Source: Sulfuritalea sp. (lineage in GTDB: Bacteria > Pseudomonadota > Gammaproteobacteria > Burkholderiales > Rhodocyclaceae). From it: DNA of 64,000 nucleotides. This document shows positions 1 to 8,085 of the stretch, piece by piece. The notes under the pieces are model-generated. The model was not told where the DNA came from. It made no database searches and worked only from the letters and a program-made list of their open reading frames with translations. The stretch lies in the NCBI GenBank assembly GCA_030651305.1, contig JAUSCI010000037.1:1-64000 (forward strand), written 5' to 3'. Numbering within the stretch: position 1 is the stretch's first letter; each line of letters starts with the position of its first letter. Both the position numbers and the translations under genes were made by a program.

Positions 1-87
1 CGGACCGCTGACAAACTGGTCAATGATTTCTTTCGGGATAGTCGGCAGCGCCGCTGCCGGTTTCTTCTTGCTCGTCTTGCTTGGCAT
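1..87 (-). CDS. IS256-family transposase, N-terminal 29 residues (runs off the window)
   Basis: Reading down from an ATG at 87-85, the minus strand encodes a start beginning MPSKTSKKKPAAALPTIPKE and continuing IIDQFVSGP to the window edge. A Lys-rich leader followed by a (I/L)PKE(L/I)(I/L)DQ(F/L)V-GP stretch is what I recall at the N terminus of IS256-family (Mutator-type) transposases. A good ribosome binding site (AAAGGAGC on the minus strand) lies just ahead of the ATG. The catalytic DDE part lies outside the window, so whether the gene is intact cannot be judged. Confidence 0.7.
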   Translation of the reverse strand, partial: MPSKTSKKKPAAALPTIPKEIIDQFVSGP

Positions 88-141
88 ACATGCTCCTTTT
101 GCAACATGTTATGCCTCACACACAAAATTTCTGACAGGCTC
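1..141 (-). mobile_element. IS256-like insertion sequence, transposase-proximal end
   Basis: Upstream of the transposase start, the minus strand runs out to a terminus that reads GAGCCTGTCAGAAATTTTGT from position 141 inwards. This resembles the terminal inverted repeats I associate with IS256-family elements (GxxCTGTCAGAAATTTTGTG). The other end and the target duplication are outside the window, so the boundary at 141 is inferred from this motif alone. Confidence 0.6.
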
Positions 142-156
142 GCGGCCGATCGAATT

Positions 157-549
157 ATGGCGTCAGCAGCTTCCCCTGGGCCGACCCGTTCTCCTGTCGC
201 CGTCGTTTCAAAGGAAATTCCGCCTACCGGAAGTCCCGATGGTACGGTGCCCCGAAAACAAATGGCTGGCTGGGTATACCTTGGTCACTTTGTCGCATCG
301 GAAAAGAAATGGAAAACCAGATACTTTGATTTTCCGGCCTCCGCAGAGCCAACTTCCCTAGCCACCAAAGCGCTCAAGGTCCGTCTCGAGACTGGGAGTA
401 TCAATGTCCGGGTTGGTATGCCCACTGAATCTGGTGAATTCCTTAGCGTTAAAGAAGTGCTGAAGCCCGAAAGTCAAATCAAAGTAAAGTCCATCAGGGA
501 GTGGTCTTCAACCGGCTACATGTGGGCTGAGGTCGACTATGAGACCTAA
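157..549 (+). CDS. Hypothetical protein with SH3-like C-terminal domain, possibly 5'-truncated
   Basis: About 130 residues from the ATG at 157. The first 45 residues are a Pro/Ser/Thr-rich linker. The rest (from about residue 50, AGWVYLGHF) has alternating hydrophobic strands and a conserved-looking core (LKVRLETGSINVRVGMP...STGYMWAEVDY) like bacterial SH3-type domains that end larger secreted or effector proteins. There is no convincing ribosome binding site before 157. The frame stays open leftwards through the IS end at 141, so the IS may have cut into a longer gene. The TAA stop lies inside the attC-like site that follows, as is common in integron cassettes. No specific function can be assigned. 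Confidence 0.6.
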   Translation: MASAASPGPTRSPVAVVSKEIPPTGSPDGTVPRKQMAGWVYLGHFVASEKKWKTRYFDFPASAEPTSLATKALKVRLETGSINVRVGMPTESGEFLSVKEVLKPESQIKVKSIREWSSTGYMWAEVDYET

Positions 550-610
550 CCCGGCGTTGCAGGGGAGCTGCGCAATAGGGCCTGCGCAGCCCCCTGAACT
601 AACGTTAGCC
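544..610 (+). other. attC-like recombination site 1
   Basis: A 67 bp imperfect inverted repeat directly behind the preceding gene. It opens with ACCTAAC (fits RYYYAAC) and closes with AACGTTAGCC (core GTTRRRY with one mismatch). The inner arms GCTGCGCA/TGCGCAGC are a perfect 8 bp pair around a short loop, flanked by GCAGGGG/CCCCTGA. Layout, length and orientation match an integron attC site, and a sister copy lies at 2022-2091. Confidence 0.6.
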
Positions 611-631
611 CCTTCAATCGGAGCATGCTGA

Positions 632-2017
632 ATGGAAACTAAAACGATAACTGCCGCCGACGCTTTGCTGCTTTCAACGAAGCAGGAAGACCACTTCTTT
701 GACAGGAAGGCGGCAGCGATTAAGGGCGCCAAGCTACAGAAAATCGCGGTGGCCTTTGCAAATGCAGATGGAGGTGAAACCTATGTAGGCGTTGCCGACG
801 AGAAGGATGAACCCGATCCCGCAAAACGATGGGCTGGCGCGCCGAACATCGAAGATTACAACCAGCACATACAGGCGCTCACGGAAGTCCAGCCGGCCCT
901 GCCGATGGACTTGGCTTTCCTTAAGGCGGAAGGGAAGCACGGATACGTTCTGCGAATCCAGATTGAGAAGAGTCAAGCCGTCCACAAGACGTCCGATGGC
1001 ACTGTCTATGAACGCAAAGGAGCACAGTCTCTCCCGGTCAATGACCCATCGCGCATAACGGCCCTCTCGTTTGCAAAAGGCGCAGTTTCATACGAGGACT
1101 ATTCACTCGACAATGCGATGGCGGAAGACGTTGTTGACTCCCCTCGTTTGAGTGAGTTTCTGGCTGACTATTCCCCTAGCACAGACCCTCTCGAACTTGC
1201 CTTGAACAAGAATCTGATAGATCGAAAATCCTTTAAGCCGAAGGTGGCTGGAGTACTCCTATTTTCGCTAGAGCCAGCGAGTCTGATGCCAAAGAAATGC
1301 TCGGTTCGCATCATTCGTTATGAAACAAAGGAGGAAGACCCTGAACGAGACCACCTTGGCCCAATAGAGTCGGTTGAGGGATCGCTTTATGCGGTGATAC
1401 ACAAGACGGTAGAACGAGTCACTGCGATCATGTCGTCGATCAACGTCTGGACAACCGATGGGCCAAAGGCAATGGCGTACCCCCCTGAAACACTATGGGA
1501 GATTGTCGTGAATGCCGTCATCCATCGCGACTACTCAATGTCCGATGACGTACAGATTCTAATTTTCGATAATCGAATTGAAGTCCTGAGTCCGGGCCGC
1601 CTACCCGCATTTGTAACCAAGGAGAACATTCTCGACGTGCGGTACGCGCGGAACCCACGCATCGTGGGGATGCTCTCCCGGTACAAGTCTCCACCCAACA
1701 AGGACATCGGCGAAGGCTTAAACACTGCATTCCAAAAAATGAAGGAATGGCGTCTGCGCAGCCCCGAGATCATTGATGAAGGCAACTATGTTCGCGTCGT
1801 CATTCCTCATACCCCTCTTGCTACGCCTCAGGAGGCAATCATGGAGTTTCTGCGAAAGCAAGGCACGATCACTAATAGACAGGCTCGCGACGTAACTGGA
1901 ATCAAGAGCGAGAACGCGGTGAAGTCTGAATTCTACAAATTGAAAGAGGCCGGTCTCATTGAGATGATTCCTGAACTGAAAGGCAACAAGGCGGCATGGC
2001 GACTTCTTCCAAAATGA
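632..2017 (+). CDS. AlbA_2 / RecG-like ATP-binding putative transcriptional regulator (COG2865-type)
   Basis: 461 residues. The N terminus (about 15-130) is an AlbA_2/Schlafen-like domain: EDHFFDRKAA, then AFANADGGETYVGVAD, the usual E-x-K...AFxNxxGGxxxxGVxD pattern. The C-terminal half (about 270-390) has the HATPase_c_4 signature of this family: YPPETLWEIVVNAVIHRDY, IEVLSPGRLP, RNPRIVGML. A winged-helix-like tail (about 395-455, ITNRQARDVTGI...) probably binds DNA. The start at 632 has GGAG 8 nt upstream. Relatives are described as putative regulators or accessory/defence-linked proteins; the exact role is unknown. It sits between two attC-like sites, so it is probably an integron gene cassette. 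Confidence 0.85.
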   Translation: METKTITAADALLLSTKQEDHFFDRKAAAIKGAKLQKIAVAFANADGGETYVGVADEKDEPDPAKRWAGAPNIEDYNQHIQALTEVQPALPMDLAFLKAEGKHGYVLRIQIEKSQAVHKTSDGTVYERKGAQSLPVNDPSRITALSFAKGAVSYEDYSLDNAMAEDVVDSPRLSEFLADYSPSTDPLELALNKNLIDRKSFKPKVAGVLLFSLEPASLMPKKCSVRIIRYETKEEDPERDHLGPIESVEGSLYAVIHKTVERVTAIMSSINVWTTDGPKAMAYPPETLWEIVVNAVIHRDYSMSDDVQILIFDNRIEVLSPGRLPAFVTKENILDVRYARNPRIVGMLSRYKSPPNKDIGEGLNTAFQKMKEWRLRSPEIIDEGNYVRVVIPHTPLATPQEAIMEFLRKQGTITNRQARDVTGIKSENAVKSEFYKLKEAGLIEMIPELKGNKAAWRLLPK

Positions 2018-2021
2018 CTGG

Positions 2022-2091
2022 GGCTTACCCTGCGGTGCAGGGGACGCTGCGCGATAAAGCCGCGCAGCGCCCATGACCTTGAACGTTGGCG
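2022..2091 (+). other. attC-like recombination site 2
   Basis: A 70 bp imperfect inverted repeat 5 nt after the AlbA_2 gene stop, aligning along its length with the site at 544-610. Inner arms CGCTGCGCG/CGCGCAGCG are a perfect 9 bp pair, flanked by GTGCAGGGG and a degenerate CCCATGACC arm. It opens with GCTTACC and ends AACGTTGGC, so both core boxes are one or two bases off consensus. It probably marks the end of the second cassette. The following 200 bases to the next gene hold nothing I can name. Confidence 0.55.
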
Positions 2092-2291
2092 GTTTTCATT
2101 AAGGTCATCCATCACTGCTGTCCGGTTAAATGAATGATGACTAAACGGGTGAGCTTCAGATTGGTTTCGAAGACAGAAGTCGCCGGCTCACCAGCGCCGA
2201 CTTCCTGGAAACCGCTAAGGGCCGGCAATCGACCGGACTTGTGCCGTGCCGCTAGAATGAAGCGGCCCCATCACCCAACGGAGACACCACC

Positions 2292-4526
2292 ATGAGCGGA
2301 ACAACCGCCACCATCGCGCACCGCATCTGCCCCTTCTGCGAGGCCTGCTGCGGACTCGAACTGACAATCGCCGACGGCCGCGTCACGGCTGTACGCGGCC
2401 ACGATGCCGATGTCTTTTCCGCCGGCTACATCTGCCCCAAGGGCGTCGCCATCAAGGAACTGCACGAGGACCCCGACCGCCTGCGCCAGCCGCTGGTCAA
2501 GCGCGACGGGCGCTTCGTCGCCGTGGGCTGGGACGAGGCCTTCGCCGACATCGAGCGCCGCCTGCCGCCCATCCTCGCCGCGCACGGCCGCGACGCCGCG
2601 GCGATGACTATCGGCAACCCGGCCGCGCACAAGCTTTCGCTGCTGCTCTACGGCGCGCGCCTGGCCAAGGCGCTGGGCACCCGCAATATCTTTTCGGCAT
2701 CGACCCTGGACCAGATGCCCAAGCAGCTTTCCTGCGGACTGATGTATGGCGGCTGGCTGTCGATCCCGGTGCCCGACATCGAACGCAGCGACCTGCTGAT
2801 CGTACTCGGGGCCAATCCGGTGGCCTCCAACGGCAGCCTGTGGACCGTGCCCGACTTCCGCGGCAAGGCCAAGGCGCTGAAGGCGCGCGGCGGCCGCATG
2901 GTGGTGATCGACCCGCGCCGCACCGAGACCGCCGAGCTTGCCGACCGCCACCTGTTCATCCGCCCCGGTGGCGACGTGTTCCTGCTGCTGGGCATGGCCC
3001 AGGTGCTGTTCGCCGAAAAGCTGGTGCGGCTCGACAAGTTGACCGAACATGTCGCCGGCATGGCCGAACTGGAGGCCGCCGTCGCGCCCTATGCGCCCGA
3101 GGCCGTGGCAGCGCGCTGCGGCATCGAGGCGGCGGCGATCCGCGAACTGGCGCGCGAGTTCGCCGCCGCGCCGCGCGCCGCCTTTTATGCCCGCATCGGC
3201 AGTTGCACCCAGGCCTACGGCACGCTGGCGAGCTGGCTGGTCGACGTGATCGCCATCCTCGCCGGGCATTTCGACACCGAGGGCGGCCTGATGTTTCCCA
3301 GGAGCGCCGCCTTCGCCGCCAACACCCTGGGCAAGCCGGGCGTCGGCCGCGGCATCGTCACCGGTCGCCACAAGAGCCGGGTTTCCGGCGCGTCCGAAGT
3401 CTATGGCGAACTGCCGATGGGTTGCCTGGCCGAGGAAATCGAAACCCCGGGAACGGGACAGGTGCGGGCGCTGATCAGCGTCGGCAGCAACCCGGTGCTC
3501 TCGGCGCCCAACGGGGCGCGCCTCGCCGCGGCGCTGGAAGGCCTCGACTTCATGGTCAGCGTGGATATCTACCTGAATGAAACCACGCGCCATGCCGATG
3601 TCATCCTGCCGGGCCGCTCGCCGCTTGAAGACGGTCATTACGACGTGGCCTTTCCGCAGTTCTCCTTCCGCAACCATGCCCGCTACAGCCCGCCGGTGTT
3701 CGCCGCGCCGGCCGGACAACCCGCCGAGTGGGAAATCCTGCTGCGCCTCGTCGCCATCGCCTCGGGCCGCGGCGCCGGCATCGACGTGCAGGCCATGGAC
3801 GACGAACTGTTCGCCGCCGACGTGCAGCGCCAGGCCGGACCTGCGGCGGACGCGGTGCTCGCCGCGCTGGCCGGCCGCCGCGGCCCCGAGCGGCTGATCG
3901 ACTACGCGCTGCGCGGCGGTCCGTATGGCGACAAATTCGGCGCCAAAGCGGACGGCCTGAGCCTGGCCAAAGTCGCGGCCATGCCCAGCGGCATCGACCT
4001 CGGCGCGCTAACGCCGCGCATCCCGGAAGTGCTGCGCACGCCCTCGGGCAGGATCGAGCTGGCGCCGGCCGTGCTGCTGGCCGACCTCGACCGCGTCCGC
4101 GCCGAGCTCGCGCAGCCGGAGCCGGCGGCGGACATGGTCATCATCGGCCGCCGCCAGGTGCGCTCCAACAACAGCTGGATGCACAACCTGCCGCTGCTGG
4201 CGAAGGGACCCTTCCGCTGCACGGCGCTGGTGCACCCGAGCGACGCGGCACGGTTGGGCCTGGCCGCCGGCAGCCGCGCGCGTATCAGCGCCAATGCACG
4301 CAGCATCGAAGCGCAGATCGAGATCAGCGACGAGATGATGCCGGGCGTGGTCAGCCTGCCCCACGGCTGGGGCCACGACTTGCCGGATACGCAGTTGCAC
4401 GTTGCCGCCGAGCGGCCCGGCGCCAACCTCAACGCCCTGTTCGACGAAAACCGGCGCGATCCGCTGTCGGGCAATGCGGTGCTCTCCGGCATCCCGGTGC
4501 GCATGGAGGCGCTGGCGGAGCGGTGA
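2292..4526 (+). CDS. Molybdopterin-dependent oxidoreductase (Mo/W-bisPGD family)
   Basis: 744 residues, typical for this superfamily. Domains in order: N-terminal [4Fe-4S] domain with C13, C16, C19/C20 and C48 (CPFCEACC...YICPKG); the large molybdopterin-binding region (about 60-480, with RSDLLIVLGANP, VVIDPRRTETA and NETTRHADVILPG); and a C-terminal molydop-binding barrel (about 610-735, NNSWMHN...LPHGWGH...NALFDENRRDPLSG). There is no Tat signal, so it is probably cytoplasmic. No iron-sulfur, flavin or membrane partner gene is next to it, so the electron partner and substrate are unknown. It could be formate dehydrogenase-like. A GGAGA motif precedes the ATG. Confidence 0.9.
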   Translation: MSGTTATIAHRICPFCEACCGLELTIADGRVTAVRGHDADVFSAGYICPKGVAIKELHEDPDRLRQPLVKRDGRFVAVGWDEAFADIERRLPPILAAHGRDAAAMTIGNPAAHKLSLLLYGARLAKALGTRNIFSASTLDQMPKQLSCGLMYGGWLSIPVPDIERSDLLIVLGANPVASNGSLWTVPDFRGKAKALKARGGRMVVIDPRRTETAELADRHLFIRPGGDVFLLLGMAQVLFAEKLVRLDKLTEHVAGMAELEAAVAPYAPEAVAARCGIEAAAIRELAREFAAAPRAAFYARIGSCTQAYGTLASWLVDVIAILAGHFDTEGGLMFPRSAAFAANTLGKPGVGRGIVTGRHKSRVSGASEVYGELPMGCLAEEIETPGTGQVRALISVGSNPVLSAPNGARLAAALEGLDFMVSVDIYLNETTRHADVILPGRSPLEDGHYDVAFPQFSFRNHARYSPPVFAAPAGQPAEWEILLRLVAIASGRGAGIDVQAMDDELFAADVQRQAGPAADAVLAALAGRRGPERLIDYALRGGPYGDKFGAKADGLSLAKVAAMPSGIDLGALTPRIPEVLRTPSGRIELAPAVLLADLDRVRAELAQPEPAADMVIIGRRQVRSNNSWMHNLPLLAKGPFRCTALVHPSDAARLGLAAGSRARISANARSIEAQIEISDEMMPGVVSLPHGWGHDLPDTQLHVAAERPGANLNALFDENRRDPLSGNAVLSGIPVRMEALAER

Positions 4527-4591
4527 CTCAAGACAAATTCGAAGCTGACACTGTTTGCTAATTTCACATGTTCCGGGAAAAGGAGATCATC

Positions 4592-4804
4592 TTGAAAAAA
4601 CCACTGGCCCTCGCGCTCTTCGTCGCGGCATCCTGTGCTCAGGCGGCAGTCATCGGGCTTCTGATCAACTACGAATCCATTGTTGTCGAGAACGGAACAG
4701 CCGCGTGGAAGTGCACCTATAACCTCAGTGCGACGAATGCCAACGCTGAGCGCCGGACAATCATTTCCAAAACAATGTGCCCGGCAAGAATGCGTTTCGA
4801 CTAG
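4592..4804 (+). CDS. Small secreted hypothetical protein
   Basis: 70 residues from a TTG start, chosen because AAAGGAGATCATC precedes it with good spacing and because it puts a clean signal peptide (LKKPLALALFVAASCAQA) at the N terminus. An in-frame ATG at 4568 would add eight polar residues before the signal. The mature part is about 50 residues with two cysteines (WKCTYN and KTMCPAR), which could form a periplasmic disulfide. No family recognised. Confidence 0.55.
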   Translation: MKKPLALALFVAASCAQAAVIGLLINYESIVVENGTAAWKCTYNLSATNANAERRTIISKTMCPARMRFD

Positions 4805-4965
4805 ACAGAGTGATATGGAGTTGGCACTGATTGCCATGGCGATGGGAATCGCCGTACCACCAGCGCCGACTTCCGGGCAACGAGCCATGGCGCGCAAACC
4901 GGCGCCCGTCCCCTATCGATGCTACATTCATGCTTTTCTCATAAATCACAATCGGGAGGCACGAC

Positions 4966-5292
4966 ATGACATTCGGCGAATCCATCAAGACCTGTTTCTC
5001 AAAATATGCCGCGTTTGACGGACGCGCCTCCCGGTCCGAATACTGGTGGTGGTTCCTTTTTACAACCCTGGCGTCGGTGGCAGCGGGCATCGTAAGCGAG
5101 ACGCTGTCGGCGCTGTTTTCGCTGGGAGTCATGCTGCCGTCCCTGGCAGTGGGCGCGCGGCGGCTGCACGACACGAACAGAAGCGCCTGGTTTCTGCTGC
5201 TCTGGTGCATTCCGCTCGTCGGATGGATTGTCATGATTGTGTGGGCCACCCAGGAAGCCAAGGAGCCGAATCGCTTTTCATCGGTGCCGTGA
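4966..5292 (+). CDS. DUF805 family inner-membrane protein
   Basis: 108 residues with the DUF805 pattern: a short amphipathic start (FGESIKTCFSKYAAFDGRASRSEYWWW), hydrophobic segments at about 27-65, the conserved GARRLHDTNRSAWFLLL stretch, a last membrane segment and a short tail. DUF805 proteins (E. coli YhaH/YiiR relatives) are inner-membrane proteins of unknown function. GGGAGG lies upstream of the ATG. It stands alone. Confidence 0.9.
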   Translation: MTFGESIKTCFSKYAAFDGRASRSEYWWWFLFTTLASVAAGIVSETLSALFSLGVMLPSLAVGARRLHDTNRSAWFLLLWCIPLVGWIVMIVWATQEAKEPNRFSSVP

Positions 5293-5397
5293 CGGGAAAT
5301 TCCTTTCCGGTGAAGATCGGCCCATCCGTCATAGTCTTTTGAGGGGAATCCAGTGAACGTCGACACCATGGCGGGTGCCGAGTCGCTGCCGGCGTGA

Positions 5398-6513
5398 CTA
5401 CAGCAACGCCGCCGCCCGGCGGAATTCCATGCGCGCCATCATCCGCGTCACCATGTTGCTGGTGAAGGCCACGGCGAACCAGCGCTCGCCCGGATGCACG
5501 AACATTGCCGTGCCGCTGATGCCGGACCAGCACATCTCGCCCGCGACGCAGGGCATCGCCGCGGGACCCCAGGCCAGCCTGACGGCGAGGCCGAGGCCGA
5601 AGCCGAATCCGGTGCCGGTATAGGCCACCGGACCGTCAATCCCTTCGGCAAGCTGGTTGCGGCCGATTTCCCCGAACCGCTCCGGCGACAGCAAACGCTC
5701 GCCGCCGTGGCATCCGCCATTGGCGAGCATGCGCGCAAAGCAGACATAGTCGCCGAGCGACGACAGCAGTCCGCCGCCGCCGCTTTCCAGCCACGGCCGG
5801 CCCTCCTGGCGTATGCCGTACCTGGCGACGTGCTGATGCCACGCCGTATCGGCAGCGTGGGCCGAGGCCAGCAGCGCCTGCCGCGAGGCGGCGACTTCGA
5901 AGCCGGTGTCGTTCATGCCGAGGCGGTCGAAAATTCGTGTCTTCAGCGACTGTCCGAGCGAGGTCCCGTCGATTCCCGCCACGATCATGCCTAGCACATC
6001 GGTGGAATAGCCGTAGCGAAACGCAGTGCCCGGCTGCGCCGCGAGCGGCACGGACACCAGGGTGGCGATGAAGGTTTCCGCATCGACACAGGGCACCAGC
6101 CCCGAGAGATTTGCCGTGAGGGCCATCTGGCGCACCTCGGCGTCCCGTATCTCCCAGTCGTAGGCCAGTCCCGAGGTATGCCGCAGGAGGTCGCGCACGG
6201 TGGGCGCGCGATCCGGTCGAGCACCCGACTTCATGCGCAGGGCATTGAGCACCGGCAGGTAATCGGCGGCCGGCGCGTCGAGTGCCAGCAGCCCCTCATC
6301 GACCTGCATCAGGGCGGCGAAGCTGACGATGATCTTGCTCAGCGAAGCGAGGCGAAACAGCGCCGCATCGTGCATCGGCACGTCGCTTTCCGGCCCGAGC
6401 AGGCCGGCCGCCCGATGCGCCAGCACCTTGCCGGCGCGCTCGACATGCACCAGGGCGCCGGGGGTGTGGCGCGATTCGATTTGATAGGCAAGCAGGCGAT
6501 CGATGCTGGTCAT
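5398..6513 (-). CDS. Serine hydrolase, beta-lactamase (class C/esterase) family
   Basis: 371 residues. The SxxK catalytic motif is S57-L-S-K60 in LFRLASLSKI, followed by the family hallmark LLRHTSGLAYD and a YGYSTDVLG motif at the position of the second catalytic Tyr. The C-terminal region (GFGFGLGLAVR) is typical of the beta-lactamase-fold esterases (EstB, LactB-like) rather than resistance enzymes. No signal peptide is seen, so a cytoplasmic esterase or peptidase is more likely than a secreted beta-lactamase. Its ATG is 73 bp downstream of the hisG stop on the same strand. Confidence 0.88.
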   Translation of the reverse strand: MTSIDRLLAYQIESRHTPGALVHVERAGKVLAHRAAGLLGPESDVPMHDAALFRLASLSKIIVSFAALMQVDEGLLALDAPAADYLPVLNALRMKSGARPDRAPTVRDLLRHTSGLAYDWEIRDAEVRQMALTANLSGLVPCVDAETFIATLVSVPLAAQPGTAFRYGYSTDVLGMIVAGIDGTSLGQSLKTRIFDRLGMNDTGFEVAASRQALLASAHAADTAWHQHVARYGIRQEGRPWLESGGGGLLSSLGDYVCFARMLANGGCHGGERLLSPERFGEIGRNQLAEGIDGPVAYTGTGFGFGLGLAVRLAWGPAAMPCVAGEMCWSGISGTAMFVHPGERWFAVAFTSNMVTRMMARMEFRRAAALL

Positions 6514-6586
6514 GGTGTCTTCCGGATCTGCAACATCAATGAGCTCCCTGCCACCACGATGCGTCGTCCGGCAGGCCCTGGATAGT

Positions 6587-7462
6587 TCAGATGATCTTGT
6601 TCAGCGGATACTCGACGATACCCTCGGCGCCCAGCTTCATCAGTTCCGGCACGATGCGGCGAACCTCCTTTTCCGGGAGGATGGTCTCGATCGACACCCA
6701 GTCCGAATTGTGCAGGTGGGCGACGGTCGGGTTGTTGAGGCTGGGCAGGATGCCGGTGATCGCCGACACGCGATCTCCCGGCGCATTCATCTTGAGGCCC
6801 ACCATGCCTTCCGCACGCAGCGTCGATTGCAGCAAGGTCGCGACCTGCTGGATCTTGACCCGCTTCCAGGGGTCTTCCCACGCCGCCTTGTTGGCGATCA
6901 TCACCGGCACCGACTCCATCAGGTCGCAGACGATGCGCAGGCCGTTGGCGCGGATGGTGGAGCCGGTCTCCGTCACCTCGACGATGGCGTCGCACAGTCC
7001 CTCGACCACCTTGGCCTCGGTGGCGCCCCAAGAGAACTCGACCGTCACCGGAATGTTGCGCTCGGCGAAATAGCGTTGGGTGAAACCCACCAGTTCGGTG
7101 GAAATGGTCGCGCCGCGCAAATCCTCGGGCGAGCGCACCGTGGAATCGCCGGCCACCACCAGCACCCAGCGCACCGAGCGGCGCGAAACCTTGGAATACA
7201 CCATTTCGCAGACTTCGACCACGTCAGAATCGTTCTCCCGCACCCAGTCGCGGCCGGCGATGCCGACGTCGATGGTGCCGCGCTCGACATAGCGGCCCAT
7301 CTCCTGCGGCCGGATCAGGCTGCATTTCATCTCGTCGTCGTCCACCTTGGGAAAGTAGCTGCGCGACGCGGTGGTGATCTTCCAGCCAGCCTTGCCAAAC
7401 AGCTCGACCGTGGCCTCTTCCAGGCTGCCCTTGGGGATGCCGAATTTCAGTACGTTGCTCAT
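6587..7462 (-). CDS. hisG: ATP phosphoribosyltransferase, long form
   Basis: Catalyses the first step of histidine biosynthesis (ATP + PRPP to phosphoribosyl-ATP). 291 residues, the long form with its own C-terminal ACT-like regulatory domain, so no HisZ partner is required. Visible motifs: N-terminal [25 protein letters not shown], the PRPP-binding region [18 protein letters not shown], and the regulatory tail [19 protein letters not shown]. It starts 7 nt after the hisI stop, so the two are co-transcribed. Many betaproteobacteria use the short HisG-HisZ pair within a large his operon, which makes this isolated hisI-hisG pair unusual. Confidence 0.95.
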   Translation of the reverse strand: MSNVLKFGIPKGSLEEATVELFGKAGWKITTASRSYFPKVDDDEMKCSLIRPQEMGRYVERGTIDVGIAGRDWVRENDSDVVEVCEMVYSKVSRRSVRWVLVVAGDSTVRSPEDLRGATISTELVGFTQRYFAERNIPVTVEFSWGATEAKVVEGLCDAIVEVTETGSTIRANGLRIVCDLMESVPVMIANKAAWEDPWKRVKIQQVATLLQSTLRAEGMVGLKMNAPGDRVSAITGILPSLNNPTVAHLHNSDWVSIETILPEKEVRRIVPELMKLGAEGIVEYPLNKII

Positions 7463-7469
7463 TTCTTGC

Positions 7470-7847
7470 TCATTTCTTATAAACCTGCGCCGGATCGAAC
7501 AGCGGTTTGGAATGCTCCACCCACGCGCCGTCTTCCCATCTGACGAAGAAGCAGCTGCGGTTGCCAGTATGGCAGGCGGCGGAGCCGTTCTGCCGGACCT
7601 TGATGACGACGGTATCGGCGTCGCAGTCGGTGAGCACTTCCACCACGTCCTGCGTATTGCCCGACTCCTCGCCCTTCATCCAGTACTTGTTGCGGGTGCG
7701 ACTGAAGAACCAGGTCTTGCCCGACTCGATGGTCAGCTTCAGCGTCTTCTCGTCCATGAAGGCGACCATCAGCACCTCGCCATTCTCGACATCCTGGATC
7801 ACGGCGGGAATCAGCCCGCCCATTTTTTCGAAATCGATCTTGATCAT
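7470..7847 (-). CDS. hisI: Phosphoribosyl-AMP cyclohydrolase
   Basis: 125 residues. Third step of histidine biosynthesis, opening the adenine ring of PR-AMP. Motifs: [56 protein letters not shown] (Mg site) and the Zn-binding [15 protein letters not shown]. The start at 7847 is chosen over an upstream in-frame ATG because GGAAGGGAAG precedes it and relatives begin near this point. It is the first gene of a hisI-hisG pair, divergent from the AsmA-like gene across about 240 bp that must hold both promoters. Confidence 0.95.
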   Translation of the reverse strand: MIKIDFEKMGGLIPAVIQDVENGEVLMVAFMDEKTLKLTIESGKTWFFSRTRNKYWMKGEESGNTQDVVEVLTDCDADTVVIKVRQNGSAACHTGNRSCFFVRWEDGAWVEHSKPLFDPAQVYKK

Positions 7848-8085
7848 GAAGTGCGCTTCCCTTCCGCGGTGTGTGTCGATCAAGGCAGCGACCTTGCGTG
7901 GCGCTGGCGACCGATGCGCCCTCGATGGGCGCGGGCCGGATAGTTTAGTCGATCAGGGCCGTCGCATCGCTATGTGCGCGAGCGCACCGAGCAATGCCTG
8001 TCGATGATGGATCATTGGCGGAGCTTTCGGAAATTTCCAATCGAGGCATGCTGGAACAATTGCACGCATTACCGCCCACGCCCCC

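Noticed and set aside
2117..2135. CTGCTGTCCGGTTAAAT resembling an IS terminus
   Set aside because: No partner repeat or transposase nearby; resemblance from memory only.
2271..3719. Long minus-strand open frame opposite the molybdopterin oxidoreductase
   Set aside because: High-GC codon bias of the real gene opens antisense frames; the translation is Gly/Arg/His-rich with no family pattern.
2189..4874. Shared CACCAGCGCCGACTTCC at 2189 and 4858 (15 of 17 bases again at 58428, inside a gene)
   Set aside because: A match of this length is close to what chance allows in a 64 kb GC-rich window, and the flanks differ.
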